Assembly (NCBI RefSeq): GCF_016887565.1
Contig: NZ_CP069396.1
Span: 3,871,001 to 3,935,000 of the forward strand
Length of the DNA: 64,000 bases
Reading direction: 5' to 3'
Origin: Archangium violaceum
GTDB lineage: Bacteria > Myxococcota > Myxococcia > Myxococcales > Myxococcaceae
Shown here: in pieces, positions 39,139 to 47,439 of the stretch
Layout of the letters: every line of letters begins with the position of its first letter
Position numbering within the stretch: the first letter of the stretch is position 1
Program-made: the position numbers and the translations under genes
The notes under the pieces: model-generated
Seen by the model: only the letters and a program-made list of their open reading frames with translations
Told to the model about the DNA's origin: nothing
Database searches by the model: none

Positions 39139-39141
39139 AGA

Positions 39142-40029
39142 CTACTTCTCCGGGAAGTAGCCCACCTCGAGGACGATCTTCTGTCCCTCGGGTGACAGGG
39201 CGTAGTCGATGAAGTCCCTGTCGATACCGCTCGCCTCGCGGGGCAGGTAGAAGAAGAGCCTGCGCGACAGGGGATAGGCGCCGCTCCGGATGTTCTCCGG
39301 GGTGGGCGCGATGGCCTCCGCGTGTGCGTCCTTCTTCACCTTCACCTCCTTGACGCCCTTGGCGTAGGCGGAGCCCCCGTAGCCGATGCCGTTGCGATCC
39401 AGGGACACCGCGTGCACCACCGCCGCGGTGCCAGGCAGGGTCAGGGCCCGCGGGGTGAAGTCCTCGCCGCCGAGCACCTCGTCCTTGACGAAGGAGTAGG
39501 TGCCCGAGGAGTTCTCCCGCGAGTAGGGGACGATGGGGGCGTCCCTGCCGCCCAGGTCCTTCCAACGGGTGACGTCAGCCAGGTAGATGTCCTTGAGCTG
39601 CGCGATGGTGAGGACGTCCACCGGGTTGCTCTCATGGACGTAGAAGGTGATGCCGTCCCGGGCGACGGGGACCTCCACCGGGCCGTCGGGGTCGCGCTGC
39701 CGGGCCTGCTGTTTCTCGGCCTCCTTGATGGGGCGGCTGGACATGGCGATGTCCGTGGTGCCGTTGATGAGCGCCGCGATGCCCGTCCCCGAGCCGCCTC
39801 CGGTCACCTGGATCTTCGCGCCCGGGTGCGTCTTCATGAACTGCTCGGCCCAGCGTTGTCCCAGGAGGACCATCGTGTCCGAGCCCTTCACCGTCACGGT
39901 GCCTCGGGGCCCCTTCACGGCGGCGCTCGGGGAGCCCGCATCCACTTGCGAGGAGGACGGCGGGCGCCTGCAGCCGGCGAGCAGGGCGATGAGCGTGGCG
40001 GTGAAGAACAGGGACAGCGGCGTTCTCAT
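39142..40029 (-). CDS. PstS-family phosphate-binding lipoprotein (orphan)
   Basis: A 295-residue lipoprotein with lipobox LLAGC (C20) when started at ATG 40029; a GTG four codons earlier is possible. The PBP-like fold starts at KGSDTMVLLGQRWAEQFMK and includes the phosphate-loop signatures GGGSGTGIAALINGTTDIAMSSR and SRENSSGTYSFVKDEVL (Ser/Arg/Ser-Gly-Thr contacts). It should bind phosphate in the periplasm, but no pstC, pstA, pstB or phoU lies nearby, so it is either a stand-alone sensor/scavenger or feeds a transporter elsewhere. Downstream of a TonB receptor by 45 bp; whether it belongs to that operon is unclear. Confidence 0.88.
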   Translation of the reverse strand: MRTPLSLFFTATLIALLAGCRRPPSSSQVDAGSPSAAVKGPRGTVTVKGSDTMVLLGQRWAEQFMKTHPGAKIQVTGGGSGTGIAALINGTTDIAMSSRPIKEAEKQQARQRDPDGPVEVPVARDGITFYVHESNPVDVLTIAQLKDIYLADVTRWKDLGGRDAPIVPYSRENSSGTYSFVKDEVLGGEDFTPRALTLPGTAAVVHAVSLDRNGIGYGGSAYAKGVKEVKVKKDAHAEAIAPTPENIRSGAYPLSRRLFFYLPREASGIDRDFIDYALSPEGQKIVLEVGYFPEK

Positions 40030-40074
40030 GGGAACGCCCACTCTACAACGGGGCCCTGTCCCTGGCGGGGACGA

Positions 40075-42303
40075 TCAGAGGTCGATCTCCACGCTCGCGA
40101 AGACGCGGCGGCCCTCCATCTGGTAGTCGAAGGGGAAGTCGCCGATCTTCACCAGGTAGTTCCGCGCGTTCAGCAGGTTGGTCACCTTGAGCTCGGCGGT
40201 GGCCCAGCCGGTGAGCTGGTAGCGGACGTTGGCATCGAATCGGACCCAGGCGGGCACCACCGAGGGCCTCGCGGCGGCGTTCAGGGGCTCCAGCAGCTCC
40301 TCCTCGCGGCGGTGCACCTCGCTCTGGTAGCGCCCCTGGAGCGCGAAGCTGAAGCGCTCCCGCTGATAGCTCGCCCCGGCCTTGGCCAGGTGGGTAGGTG
40401 CCCAGGTGAGGCGTCCCGCACGGGCGGGTGACACGCCATTCGAGTCGGAGCCATCGAGCAGCCGCACATAGGTGTAGCTGCCGAAGGCCGACACCCGGCC
40501 CTGTTGCCCCAGGTCCACCTCCGCCAGGAGCTCGGATTCCAGGCCCGCGTTGGTCTGGGAGAGGAGGTTGGTCAGTTCGCCGTCGCTGTAGCCGGTGAGG
40601 TTGTCGTAGCGCGAGTGGAAGAGGGTGTTCCGCCAGATGAGATTCGGGCTGATGCTCCAGTCGGCGCCGAGGTCGAAGGTGGTGACCTGCTCGGGACGCA
40701 ACACCTCGACATTGGCGTCCAGCATCCAGGTGTCGGTGCCGAAGAGCTCACCCGAGGACGGTGCGCGGAAGGCCCGGCCGGCCTGGAACTTGAGGCTGAG
40801 CGCGGAGCTGGGGAGGAACACCAGAGACAGCCTCGGGCTGAGCTGCTCATAGGACTTGTAGCGCCGGGACGAGTCCGGCTGCCTCGGGTCACGGTAGTGG
40901 AAGAATTGGAAGTCGTAGCGCAGCCCCAGGGTCAGCGACAGGGGCAGGTCCAGCATCCGGCTCCAGACGAGCTGGGAATAGGCGCCCACCTTGTTGAAGG
41001 GCTCGTCGAGGATGGCCGCATAGAGGGGGCGGAGCAGCACCGGAGTCTCCGAGGCGGGGTAGCCCCCCTCCGCGTCGGCGAGGTCGGCGTTGCTATAGTG
41101 CTGCTCGTCGCCATGGTACAGGGTGGTGCCGTACTCCACGCCGCCGAGCAGGGAGAGGTGCCCATCCAGCAGGTTGGCCGAGAGCTGGGCCCGTCCGAAG
41201 AGCTCGTTGACCGCGCTCTTGAACACCTCGGTCACGCCGGAGGGGTAGAGCCCGTCGAGGGCGCCGCTCGGATAGAAGCGCACGTGGTTGTCGTACTCGT
41301 GCCGCTGGTACTTGAAGACGTATTCCTGCTCCAGCGTGCCCCCGGGCGGCGAGTGGTAGCGCAGCACCGCGATGTGCCGGCGGTCCCTCATGGGCTCTTC
41401 GATGTCGGGTACCCAGAACGCCCAGCCATGGCCGGTGCCGTAGCTCCAGTCCTGCAGGTGGTACTGCAGGGACAATCCCTCCAGCGCCTCGAGCGCCTCC
41501 ACCTTGACGAAGAGGTAATCGCTGTCATGGCGGTCGCGGATGGTGAAGCGCTGGAGCGCACCCGTGGCATCGGTGCGCCCCGAGCCGTCATACGAGAGAT
41601 AGGAGAAGCCATCCGTGCGCAGGTGCTGGAAGCCGACCACCGCGGAGACGTGCCGGGAGCGGGTGACCGCCACCGCGTCCACGGCGGCGGTGCCCTGGCT
41701 GCCGAAACGCAGCCGCGCCTCGCTGTTGATCTCCATCCGCTCGCCCTCGCTCAAGGTGCGTGCCGAGGAGAGGGTATTGAGCGCGATGACCCCGTGGATG
41801 GCACTGGAGCCATACAGGGATGAGGCGGGGCTGCGGAGGATCTCCACGCTCTTCACCATGAAGAGGGGGGTGATGTCCCAGGTGAACGCGGCGGCCGTGT
41901 CGTTGTCGTTCATGGGCACGCCGTCCACCAGCAGGAGCAGGTGGTTGTTGTTCCACCCCTCCCAGAGGCCGCGGGCGCCCACCGTGCTGCGCTCGTAATC
42001 GTGCGAGGCGAAGAAGCCGGGCTGGCTGAAGAGGATGTCCTCGAGCGTCGTCCAGCCGAACCGCTGCATCTGCTCGCGTGTCACCACCGAGGCCACGCCG
42101 GGTGCCTCCCGGGCCTTCTGGAGGCGCTTGGAGGGCGCGGAGAGCTCCACCTGGAGCAGCTCCTCCAGGGAGAGGGATTGTGTCCACTCGGGTTCCGAGT
42201 CCTCTTCCGGGGCCGGTTCGTCATGCGCTTGGGCGGGGAGGGTCGACAGGGCCGCGGCCAGGGGCAGCATGCGGCGCCAGGGAATCGGGGAACGGGGCGA
42301 CAT
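40075..42303 (-). CDS. TonB-dependent receptor in a sensory trio
   Basis: A 742-residue outer-membrane receptor with signal peptide (cut after about 26, AQA) and a short acidic region. The plug domain (about 55-175) begins with APSKRLQKAREAPGVASVVT and includes LVDGVPMND and the SSLYGSSAIHGVI motif; the barrel ends in ASVEIDL. There is no STN or TonB-C extension, unlike the receptor at 16065. It follows a hybrid histidine kinase (12 bp) and a YfiR-like gene, a trio often seen in Proteobacteria and Myxococcota, where sensing rather than bulk uptake is suspected. The ligand is unknown; the plug sequence resembles colicin-I/vitamin-type receptors more than siderophore ones. Confidence 0.85.
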   Translation of the reverse strand: MSPRSPIPWRRMLPLAAALSTLPAQAHDEPAPEEDSEPEWTQSLSLEELLQVELSAPSKRLQKAREAPGVASVVTREQMQRFGWTTLEDILFSQPGFFASHDYERSTVGARGLWEGWNNNHLLLLVDGVPMNDNDTAAAFTWDITPLFMVKSVEILRSPASSLYGSSAIHGVIALNTLSSARTLSEGERMEINSEARLRFGSQGTAAVDAVAVTRSRHVSAVVGFQHLRTDGFSYLSYDGSGRTDATGALQRFTIRDRHDSDYLFVKVEALEALEGLSLQYHLQDWSYGTGHGWAFWVPDIEEPMRDRRHIAVLRYHSPPGGTLEQEYVFKYQRHEYDNHVRFYPSGALDGLYPSGVTEVFKSAVNELFGRAQLSANLLDGHLSLLGGVEYGTTLYHGDEQHYSNADLADAEGGYPASETPVLLRPLYAAILDEPFNKVGAYSQLVWSRMLDLPLSLTLGLRYDFQFFHYRDPRQPDSSRRYKSYEQLSPRLSLVFLPSSALSLKFQAGRAFRAPSSGELFGTDTWMLDANVEVLRPEQVTTFDLGADWSISPNLIWRNTLFHSRYDNLTGYSDGELTNLLSQTNAGLESELLAEVDLGQQGRVSAFGSYTYVRLLDGSDSNGVSPARAGRLTWAPTHLAKAGASYQRERFSFALQGRYQSEVHRREEELLEPLNAAARPSVVPAWVRFDANVRYQLTGWATAELKVTNLLNARNYLVKIGDFPFDYQMEGRRVFASVEIDL

Positions 42304-42315
42304 GGGGGGATGGCC

Positions 42316-44259
42316 TCAACTCATGACGGGGAGGGAGGAGGGGGAAGCGTGACCCTCGAGCAGGGCGCGGAGCCGCTCGCGCAGGATGTCCATGTCGATG
42401 GGTTTGCCCAGGGCCCGCTCCTGGTGCTGTTCGAGGAAGGCGCGGGTCGTCTCGGTGAAGGCGCCGCCGGAGAGGAAGAGCACCGCCCGGGCCTGCTCGG
42501 GGTTCGTCCGCTGGAGCTCGGCGTAGAGCTCCATGCCGGTCATCTCCGGCATCATCAGGTCGCACAGGATGACGTCGAAGGGGGGGCCCTGACGCACCCG
42601 GGCCAGGGCCTCGCGTGCACCCGTCGTCACGACCACCTCGTGCTCGCGGCCCAGGGCCCTGCGGAGCGCGGCCCCCACCAGGGGCTCGTCATCCACCACC
42701 AGGATGCGGGCCCGCTTCGCCCTGGGGGCCGGTGCGGCCGGCTCGTCCGTGCCATCGCGCGCCGCGGTGGTGCAGGGCGGGAGCACCACCGTGAAGGTGC
42801 TCCCTTCGTTCGGCTCGCTCTGGACCTCGATGAGGCCACCCAGGCTGGTGACGATGCCCTGGCAGACGGACAGTCCGAGCCCCGTGCCCACCCCCACCGG
42901 CTTGGTGGTGAAGAAGGGAGTGAAGAGACGGCCGCGGACCTCGGGTGTCATCCCGCTGCCGGTGTCGGTGATGGCCACCCGCACCCGTCCGTCCTCTCCC
43001 TGTTGGGTGGAGATGCGGATCTCATTCCGGTCCGCGGCCCCCGGCTCGATGGCGTGCGCGGCGTTGATGAGCAGGTTGAGGAAGACCTGGGCCAGCCGGA
43101 CCTCGTTGGCCTCGACGGGCGGGACCGGCTGGTAGTCGCGCACCAGTCGGGCGCGGTGGCGGATCTCATTGCCCGCCATGTTGATGGCGGTCTCCAGGGT
43201 GTGTCTCAGGTCCGTGGGCTCGCGCTTGCCGTCGTCCCCGCGCGAGAAGGACTTGAGGCTCTGGACGATGTGCTGCACGCGCGCGCAACCCTCGCGGGCC
43301 TCGGAGAGGGCCTTGAGCACCTCCTCCCAGTCCTCCTCCTCCTGCGTGGACGGGGCATCCGGGGTGCCTTGTTGGGCGAGGCGCTTCAATTGCGGCAGCT
43401 CGCGCAGGGCGAACTGGAGATTGGCGGTGACGTAGGCGAGGGGATTGTTGATCTCATGCGCCACGCCGGCCGCGAGCGTGCCCACGGAGGTGCGCCGGTC
43501 CGCGACGATGAGCTGCTCCTGGGTGCTGCGCAGCTCGCGCACCTGGGACTCGATGAGGGCGCGCTGTTCGTACAGCCGGTCCAGCATGCGCGAGAGCGCG
43601 GCGGCCAGGGTGCCCGTCTCGTCGCGCCGGCTGAGGTCGAGCTCTCCCCGGGCGCCCAGGTCTCCCTCGGAGATGCGCAGCGCCACGCGGGTGACGCGAT
43701 TGAGGGGCTTGACCAGCAGGGTCCCCAGCGCGGAGGCGGCCAGCATCCCGATGCCGATGATGAGCGCGGAGATGAGCGCGGCGAGCTGCTGGGTGCGCCG
43801 GCTCTCCCGTTGCAACTCGGCGAGGCTGAGGCCCAGCAACAGCGTGCCCTGCTGGCCCCCCCGGGTCTGGATCTGGACCCGGGCGAGCACCTCCTGCCCG
43901 CGGATGAACGCCCCCTGTCTGGCTTCGAGTGGCTCCTTCGGGGCGCGCTCCGGGTGCCAGGCGGACAGGGGGGTGCCATCCTCGAGCAGCAGCAGGGCGA
44001 AGACGGCCTCCGGAATGGAGTCGAGCGTCTCCAGGTGGCGTCTGCCGTAGATGGGGTCCCCGAAGTCGAGCGCCGGTTCGGTGGCGTTGGCCAGCAGCCG
44101 GGTGAGGCCCAGGGCGCGGTCCAGCATCCAGTGCTGTGCCTGTTCTTCCATGCGCGCGGGGAAGAAGAGGAGGAAGAAGAGGGCGAAGGCGGTGGAGAAG
44201 AGCACCACCAGGGTGATCAGCCGGGCCCGCAGGGAGAGATGACGGGGCATGAGGTCCAT
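42316..44259 (-). CDS. Hybrid histidine kinase with HAMP and C-terminal receiver
   Basis: A 647-residue membrane sensor. Helix 1 at about 14-34, a periplasmic domain to about 160 (with ALDFGDPIYGRRHLETL, typical of sensors paired with YfiR-like proteins), helix 2 at 160-182, HAMP 183-236, a coiled coil, a HisKA domain with phospho-acceptor H268 in GVAHEINNP, a HATPase with NLLINAAHAI, TDTGSGM and GVGTGLGLS, and a receiver at about 517-635 with D567 in ILCDLMMPEM. Both phosphorylation sites are intact, so it should autophosphorylate and pass phosphate to its own receiver, with no output domain attached. It lies 3 bp after the YfiR-like gene and 12 bp before the TonB receptor. Confidence 0.93.
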   Translation of the reverse strand: MDLMPRHLSLRARLITLVVLFSTAFALFFLLFFPARMEEQAQHWMLDRALGLTRLLANATEPALDFGDPIYGRRHLETLDSIPEAVFALLLLEDGTPLSAWHPERAPKEPLEARQGAFIRGQEVLARVQIQTRGGQQGTLLLGLSLAELQRESRRTQQLAALISALIIGIGMLAASALGTLLVKPLNRVTRVALRISEGDLGARGELDLSRRDETGTLAAALSRMLDRLYEQRALIESQVRELRSTQEQLIVADRRTSVGTLAAGVAHEINNPLAYVTANLQFALRELPQLKRLAQQGTPDAPSTQEEEDWEEVLKALSEAREGCARVQHIVQSLKSFSRGDDGKREPTDLRHTLETAINMAGNEIRHRARLVRDYQPVPPVEANEVRLAQVFLNLLINAAHAIEPGAADRNEIRISTQQGEDGRVRVAITDTGSGMTPEVRGRLFTPFFTTKPVGVGTGLGLSVCQGIVTSLGGLIEVQSEPNEGSTFTVVLPPCTTAARDGTDEPAAPAPRAKRARILVVDDEPLVGAALRRALGREHEVVVTTGAREALARVRQGPPFDVILCDLMMPEMTGMELYAELQRTNPEQARAVLFLSGGAFTETTRAFLEQHQERALGKPIDMDILRERLRALLEGHASPSSLPVMS

Positions 44260-44262
44260 GGA

Positions 44263-44862
44263 TCACTCCCGGTCGGGTTTGACGAGCTGGGAGAGGCTGA
44301 GCAGCCCGGCATCGAGGTCCGCGCCCTCCTCCCGGGCCGCCGAGAGATGGACGAGGATGATGGGCGAGTCCCCCTGGCGGCTGAGCCCGATGGCCAGGCC
44401 CTGGGCGACCTGGGCGCGGCTGCCCGTGAAGGAGAGGATGGACAGGTGCCTCGTCACCTGGGCGATGCGGTCCGTGTAGGCCTCGAGGCCCTCGCACGCG
44501 TAGAGCGCCGCCGCGCGGGCCGCGGAGAGCTCCGCCTGGAGCTGGGACGGATCACGGAAGCCGATGCGGATGACACGCACGGGCCGGCCCAGGATGGACT
44601 TCCCGCGCGAGGCTGCCTCCAGCGCGCGGGTGAACTCCCGAGCCGTCTGTTCCGAGCCCTCGTTGCCCTCCAGATGGAGGACGACCACGGTCAGGGGCGG
44701 AGGGAGGGTGCCCATCCTCCGGTCGTAGGCGAGGATGCGCACCAGCAGGGATGCGCGCAGCGTGGAAGGAAGTCCCTCGGCCCGTGCCGTCTGGCTGAGC
44801 AGCGCGAGCAGCACGCCGAGGGTCCAGAGGCCGCGTCCGAGCCGTCCCCGGTTGCTGTTCAT
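44263..44862 (-). CDS. YfiR-like (DUF4154) periplasmic protein
   Basis: A 199-residue exported protein, signal peptide cut after about residue 28 (TARA). The family's opening LLVRILAYDRRM, the middle GRPVRVIRIGF, and the closing GADLDAGLLSLSQLVK are visible. In Pseudomonas, YfiR is a periplasmic redox-sensitive inhibitor of the diguanylate cyclase YfiN. Homologues encoded before HAMP histidine kinases and TonB receptors are thought to modulate those kinases. The family's usual Cys pairs are not kept: only one cysteine (YACEGL) is present after cleavage, so disulfide gating is unlikely. The ATG at 44862 is preceded by GGGGGA at good spacing. First gene of the trio. Confidence 0.8.
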   Translation of the reverse strand: MNSNRGRLGRGLWTLGVLLALLSQTARAEGLPSTLRASLLVRILAYDRRMGTLPPPLTVVVLHLEGNEGSEQTAREFTRALEAASRGKSILGRPVRVIRIGFRDPSQLQAELSAARAAALYACEGLEAYTDRIAQVTRHLSILSFTGSRAQVAQGLAIGLSRQGDSPIILVHLSAAREEGADLDAGLLSLSQLVKPDRE

Positions 44863-44872
44863 CGTGCATCCC

Positions 44873-44894
44873 CCAATGCCAAGCCTGACATTGG
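44873..44894. promoter_or_regulatory. 22-bp dyad upstream of the YfiR-kinase-receptor operon
   Basis: The arms CCAATGCCAAG and CCTGACATTGG are complementary at 9 of 11 positions (outer six perfect). The site lies 11 bp before the first start codon of the trio, where an operator could block transcription or translation. The regulator is unknown. Confidence 0.4.
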
Positions 44895-45006
44895 AAGTAT
44901 TCCACCGAAGGCGGGGGCGCGCAGCCTGGCGGGTCTCGGCGCCCGGAGTGCTGTCGTGTTCTGGAAGCCCTGACGAGTCGGGAAAAGTGTGTGGGTGGTG
45001 AGTGAC

Positions 45007-46677
45007 TCAGGGATTGCCGTCGGTGGCCATGGCCTTGCCCGTGCCTGCCTTCTGGGCGCTAGGAACGGGCGCCCCCTCCTGGATCCACCCCTCCACCACC
45101 TCCAGCTGCTCGGGGCTCAAACCTCCAGCGGGCATGGGAGGGAGCCCTGGAGTGGTCCCCTGGAGGCGCAGGTAGAGCTCGCTCTTGAGGTCGCGGGGGA
45201 TGACGAAGGGCGAGTGCCCGGGGCGGGGGGCCAGCAGCCGCTGCGCGTTGCCGATGTCGTCGCAGCGCGCGAGGCGCAGGTTGCCGGCATTGCCACCGGC
45301 GGCGCCGTGGCAGCTCGTGCAGAGCGGGTCGATGATGTCGCGCTGGATGCGCGAGAACGAGTCGTCGCGCGTGGCGAGCTCGCGGCAGCGCGCATCCTGG
45401 TCGGCGTCCTTGCCAGGATTGACGGACAGCCCGGGCGCGGGGATGCCATCGCCCTGGGAGGGATCGAAGAACAGGCGCAGGACGGTGCCGTTCTTGTCCT
45501 CGACGAGGAAGATGGAGCCGTCCCGGGCCACGCTCACGCCGACGGGAGAGCCCAGGGGCTGGGAGCCCTTCTTGTACCAGCCCTTGATGATCTCGAAGGG
45601 CTCGCCGGTGGGCTTGCCGGTGGCATCGGTGGGGATGGCGACGAGCTTCTGCCCGAAGTCCCGGTACCCGTGGTACGTGACGAGCAGCTTGCCCTTGTAC
45701 CAGTCGGGGAACATGCCTCCGGAGTAGTACGCCATGCCGAGGGGAGCCACGTGGGCGGGCAGCTGGAGCGCGGGCTGGCGCATGCGCGAGCAGTCGAAGC
45801 CCTTGAACTCGGGACTGGCCTTGTTGCCGTCGTAGCAGTAGGGCCAGCCATAGTCCTGCCACGGGACGATGATGTTGAGCTCCTCGCGGGGCTCGGTGCG
45901 ATCATCGAGCGTGCTGTCGGCCTTGTTGATGGAGTCTCGGGAGTTCTCGCCCTGGACGAACAGCCCCGACTCGGGGTGGATGGCCATGGCCATGGAGTTG
46001 CGCAGCCCGACGGCGTAGTTCATCCACCGGGGGGCGGTGCGGTTCGGGCCGGTCAGGGCGTAGCGCCGGATGACGCCTCGCGCGGAATGGCCTTGCGCCT
46101 CGGGGCAGGTGCGGCCCTTGGCGTTGCGATAGCCTTTGGTGGCCTCGCAGTTGTCCGAGGCGGAGCCGCGATTGACATACAGGTAGCCCTGCTTGTCGAA
46201 GAGGATGGCCGTCAGGGGATGGCGCCCGTCGGTGGGGAGCTCGTCGACGACGGTCTCCTTCGTGGAGGCGGGATCGGCCGCATCGGGGTTGACGCGGATC
46301 ACCCGGGAGATCTCCCCGACGTAGAGCAGCCCATCCGGGCCGATGGCCGAGCCATGGGGGCGATCGAGCCCATCGAGCAGCTTGCGCTTCACATAGGTAT
46401 GGGAGGCGGCGTCCGGGGTGAGGCGCCAGAGCGAGCCCTTCCTGGGGACCCAGCCGCCCATGTCGACCACGACGAGGCTGCCATCGGCGAGGGTCGTCAC
46501 CGTGCGGGGGAAGCGGAAGCCATCGGCGACCACGCCGACGCAGACGCCGCGAGGCGTGGTCACGTCGATGCGGGGTAGGCCATCACAGTTCCCGGAGGCG
46601 GTGTACTTGCCTGTCTGGGCCGAGGCCCCGAGGGGAAGGGTTGCGAGCAGCAGTCCAAGGCGAAGCGACGTCTTCAT
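45007..46677 (-). CDS. Secreted PQQ-type glucose/sorbosone dehydrogenase with C-terminal cytochrome c motif
   Basis: A 556-residue exported protein (signal peptide cut after about 20, ASA). Residues about 30-420 form a six-bladed propeller of the soluble glucose dehydrogenase / sorbosone dehydrogenase type, with VTTLADGSLVVVDMGGW, DRPHGSAIGPDGLLYVGE, a catalytic-type His, and PVGVSVARDGSIFLVEDKNG. The C-terminal 130 residues carry one haem c motif, C453-T-S-C456-H457, and a distal MPAGGL stretch typical of fused planctomycete-type cytochrome domains. Such fusions pass electrons from the propeller's substrate to the haem and on to the respiratory chain; the sugar oxidised is unknown. Start at 46677 with GGGAG nine bases before. 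It is divergent from the DUF2780-like gene. Confidence 0.88.
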   Translation of the reverse strand: MKTSLRLGLLLATLPLGASAQTGKYTASGNCDGLPRIDVTTPRGVCVGVVADGFRFPRTVTTLADGSLVVVDMGGWVPRKGSLWRLTPDAASHTYVKRKLLDGLDRPHGSAIGPDGLLYVGEISRVIRVNPDAADPASTKETVVDELPTDGRHPLTAILFDKQGYLYVNRGSASDNCEATKGYRNAKGRTCPEAQGHSARGVIRRYALTGPNRTAPRWMNYAVGLRNSMAMAIHPESGLFVQGENSRDSINKADSTLDDRTEPREELNIIVPWQDYGWPYCYDGNKASPEFKGFDCSRMRQPALQLPAHVAPLGMAYYSGGMFPDWYKGKLLVTYHGYRDFGQKLVAIPTDATGKPTGEPFEIIKGWYKKGSQPLGSPVGVSVARDGSIFLVEDKNGTVLRLFFDPSQGDGIPAPGLSVNPGKDADQDARCRELATRDDSFSRIQRDIIDPLCTSCHGAAGGNAGNLRLARCDDIGNAQRLLAPRPGHSPFVIPRDLKSELYLRLQGTTPGLPPMPAGGLSPEQLEVVEGWIQEGAPVPSAQKAGTGKAMATDGNP

Positions 46678-46830
46678 GAAGTGGGCTCCCGGGGAGGGAT
46701 ACTACCCCGGAGGCGCCCCCGGGTTCCGTCCTGCAACGGACGTCCACTCCGGCCCGTGCGAGGTTTTCCGGTGGGAGGGAGGCGAGGTCCGTTAGAACCG
46801 CCGCTCTCTGAAGACACGGAGGAGAACGGA

Positions 46831-47376
46831 ATGGACCTCATCGGACAGCTCTCGCAGCAACTGGGAGTGGACTCCAACCAGGCGCAGGGCCTCGCGGGCT
46901 CGTTGCTGAAGCTGGTTCAGGGCACCGTGAAGGAGAAGCTGGGCGCGCAGGCGGCGGATCAGATGGGGCAGGCCATTCCCGAGATGCAGGGCTGGGAGCA
47001 GCAGGCCCCGCGGGAGGGGTCCGGTGGTGGCGGGCTGCTGGGAGGGCTCGGAGGACTCCTCGGGGGACAGGGCCAGTCGGGTGGGGGCGGCGGTGGGCTG
47101 ATGGGGGCGCTGGGCGGCCTTGGTGGCCAGGCGGGCGAGGTGGCGGGCATCGTGGCGCTGTTGCAGCGCTTCAACATCGACGCGGGCAAGGCCTCGCTGG
47201 TGGCGCCGCTGCTGCTCAACTTCCTCAAGTCGCGGCTCGACCCGAAGCTGGTGAGTGGCATCCTCACCGTGATGCCGATGCTCGCCAACCTGGGCGGCGG
47301 TGGGAACACACCGGAGGGGGGCGGCTCCCAGGGCGGCGGAGGCCTGGGCGGAATCCTGGGGGGCCTCATCCGCTGA
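46831..47376 (+). CDS. DUF2780/DUF937-like Gly-rich protein
   Basis: A 181-residue protein with ATG at 46831 behind ACGGAGGAGAACGG. An N-terminal helical part (about 1-60, LAGSLLKLVQGTVKEKLG), a Gly-rich linker (about 60-95), a second helical part (about 100-150, VAGIVALLQRFNIDAGKASL) and a Gly-rich tail are visible; there is no signal peptide. The VcgC/VcgE-like family (DUF2780) and the YidB family (DUF937) share this look; no biochemical role is established. The gap of 153 bp to the divergent dehydrogenase must hold both promoters; none was recognised. Confidence 0.75.
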   Translation: MDLIGQLSQQLGVDSNQAQGLAGSLLKLVQGTVKEKLGAQAADQMGQAIPEMQGWEQQAPREGSGGGGLLGGLGGLLGGQGQSGGGGGGLMGALGGLGGQAGEVAGIVALLQRFNIDAGKASLVAPLLLNFLKSRLDPKLVSGILTVMPMLANLGGGGNTPEGGGSQGGGGLGGILGGLIR

Positions 47377-47439
47377 GGTCATCGGGAAAGCGAGGGGTTG
47401 ACCCGTTCGACCTCTCGCGTCACCTTGCGCCACTGGACC

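Noticed and set aside
44863-44890. Sigma-54-like promoter (TGGCAT ... GC) upstream of the YfiR operon
   Set aside because: The GG to GC spacing is 11 rather than the required 10, and the downstream element is not TTGCA.
41941-44973. Open frame of about 1000 codons on the plus strand across the receptor/kinase operon
   Set aside because: The minus strand carries clear histidine kinase, receiver and receptor motifs; the plus frame is low-complexity Gly/Arg/Glu-rich shadow sequence.
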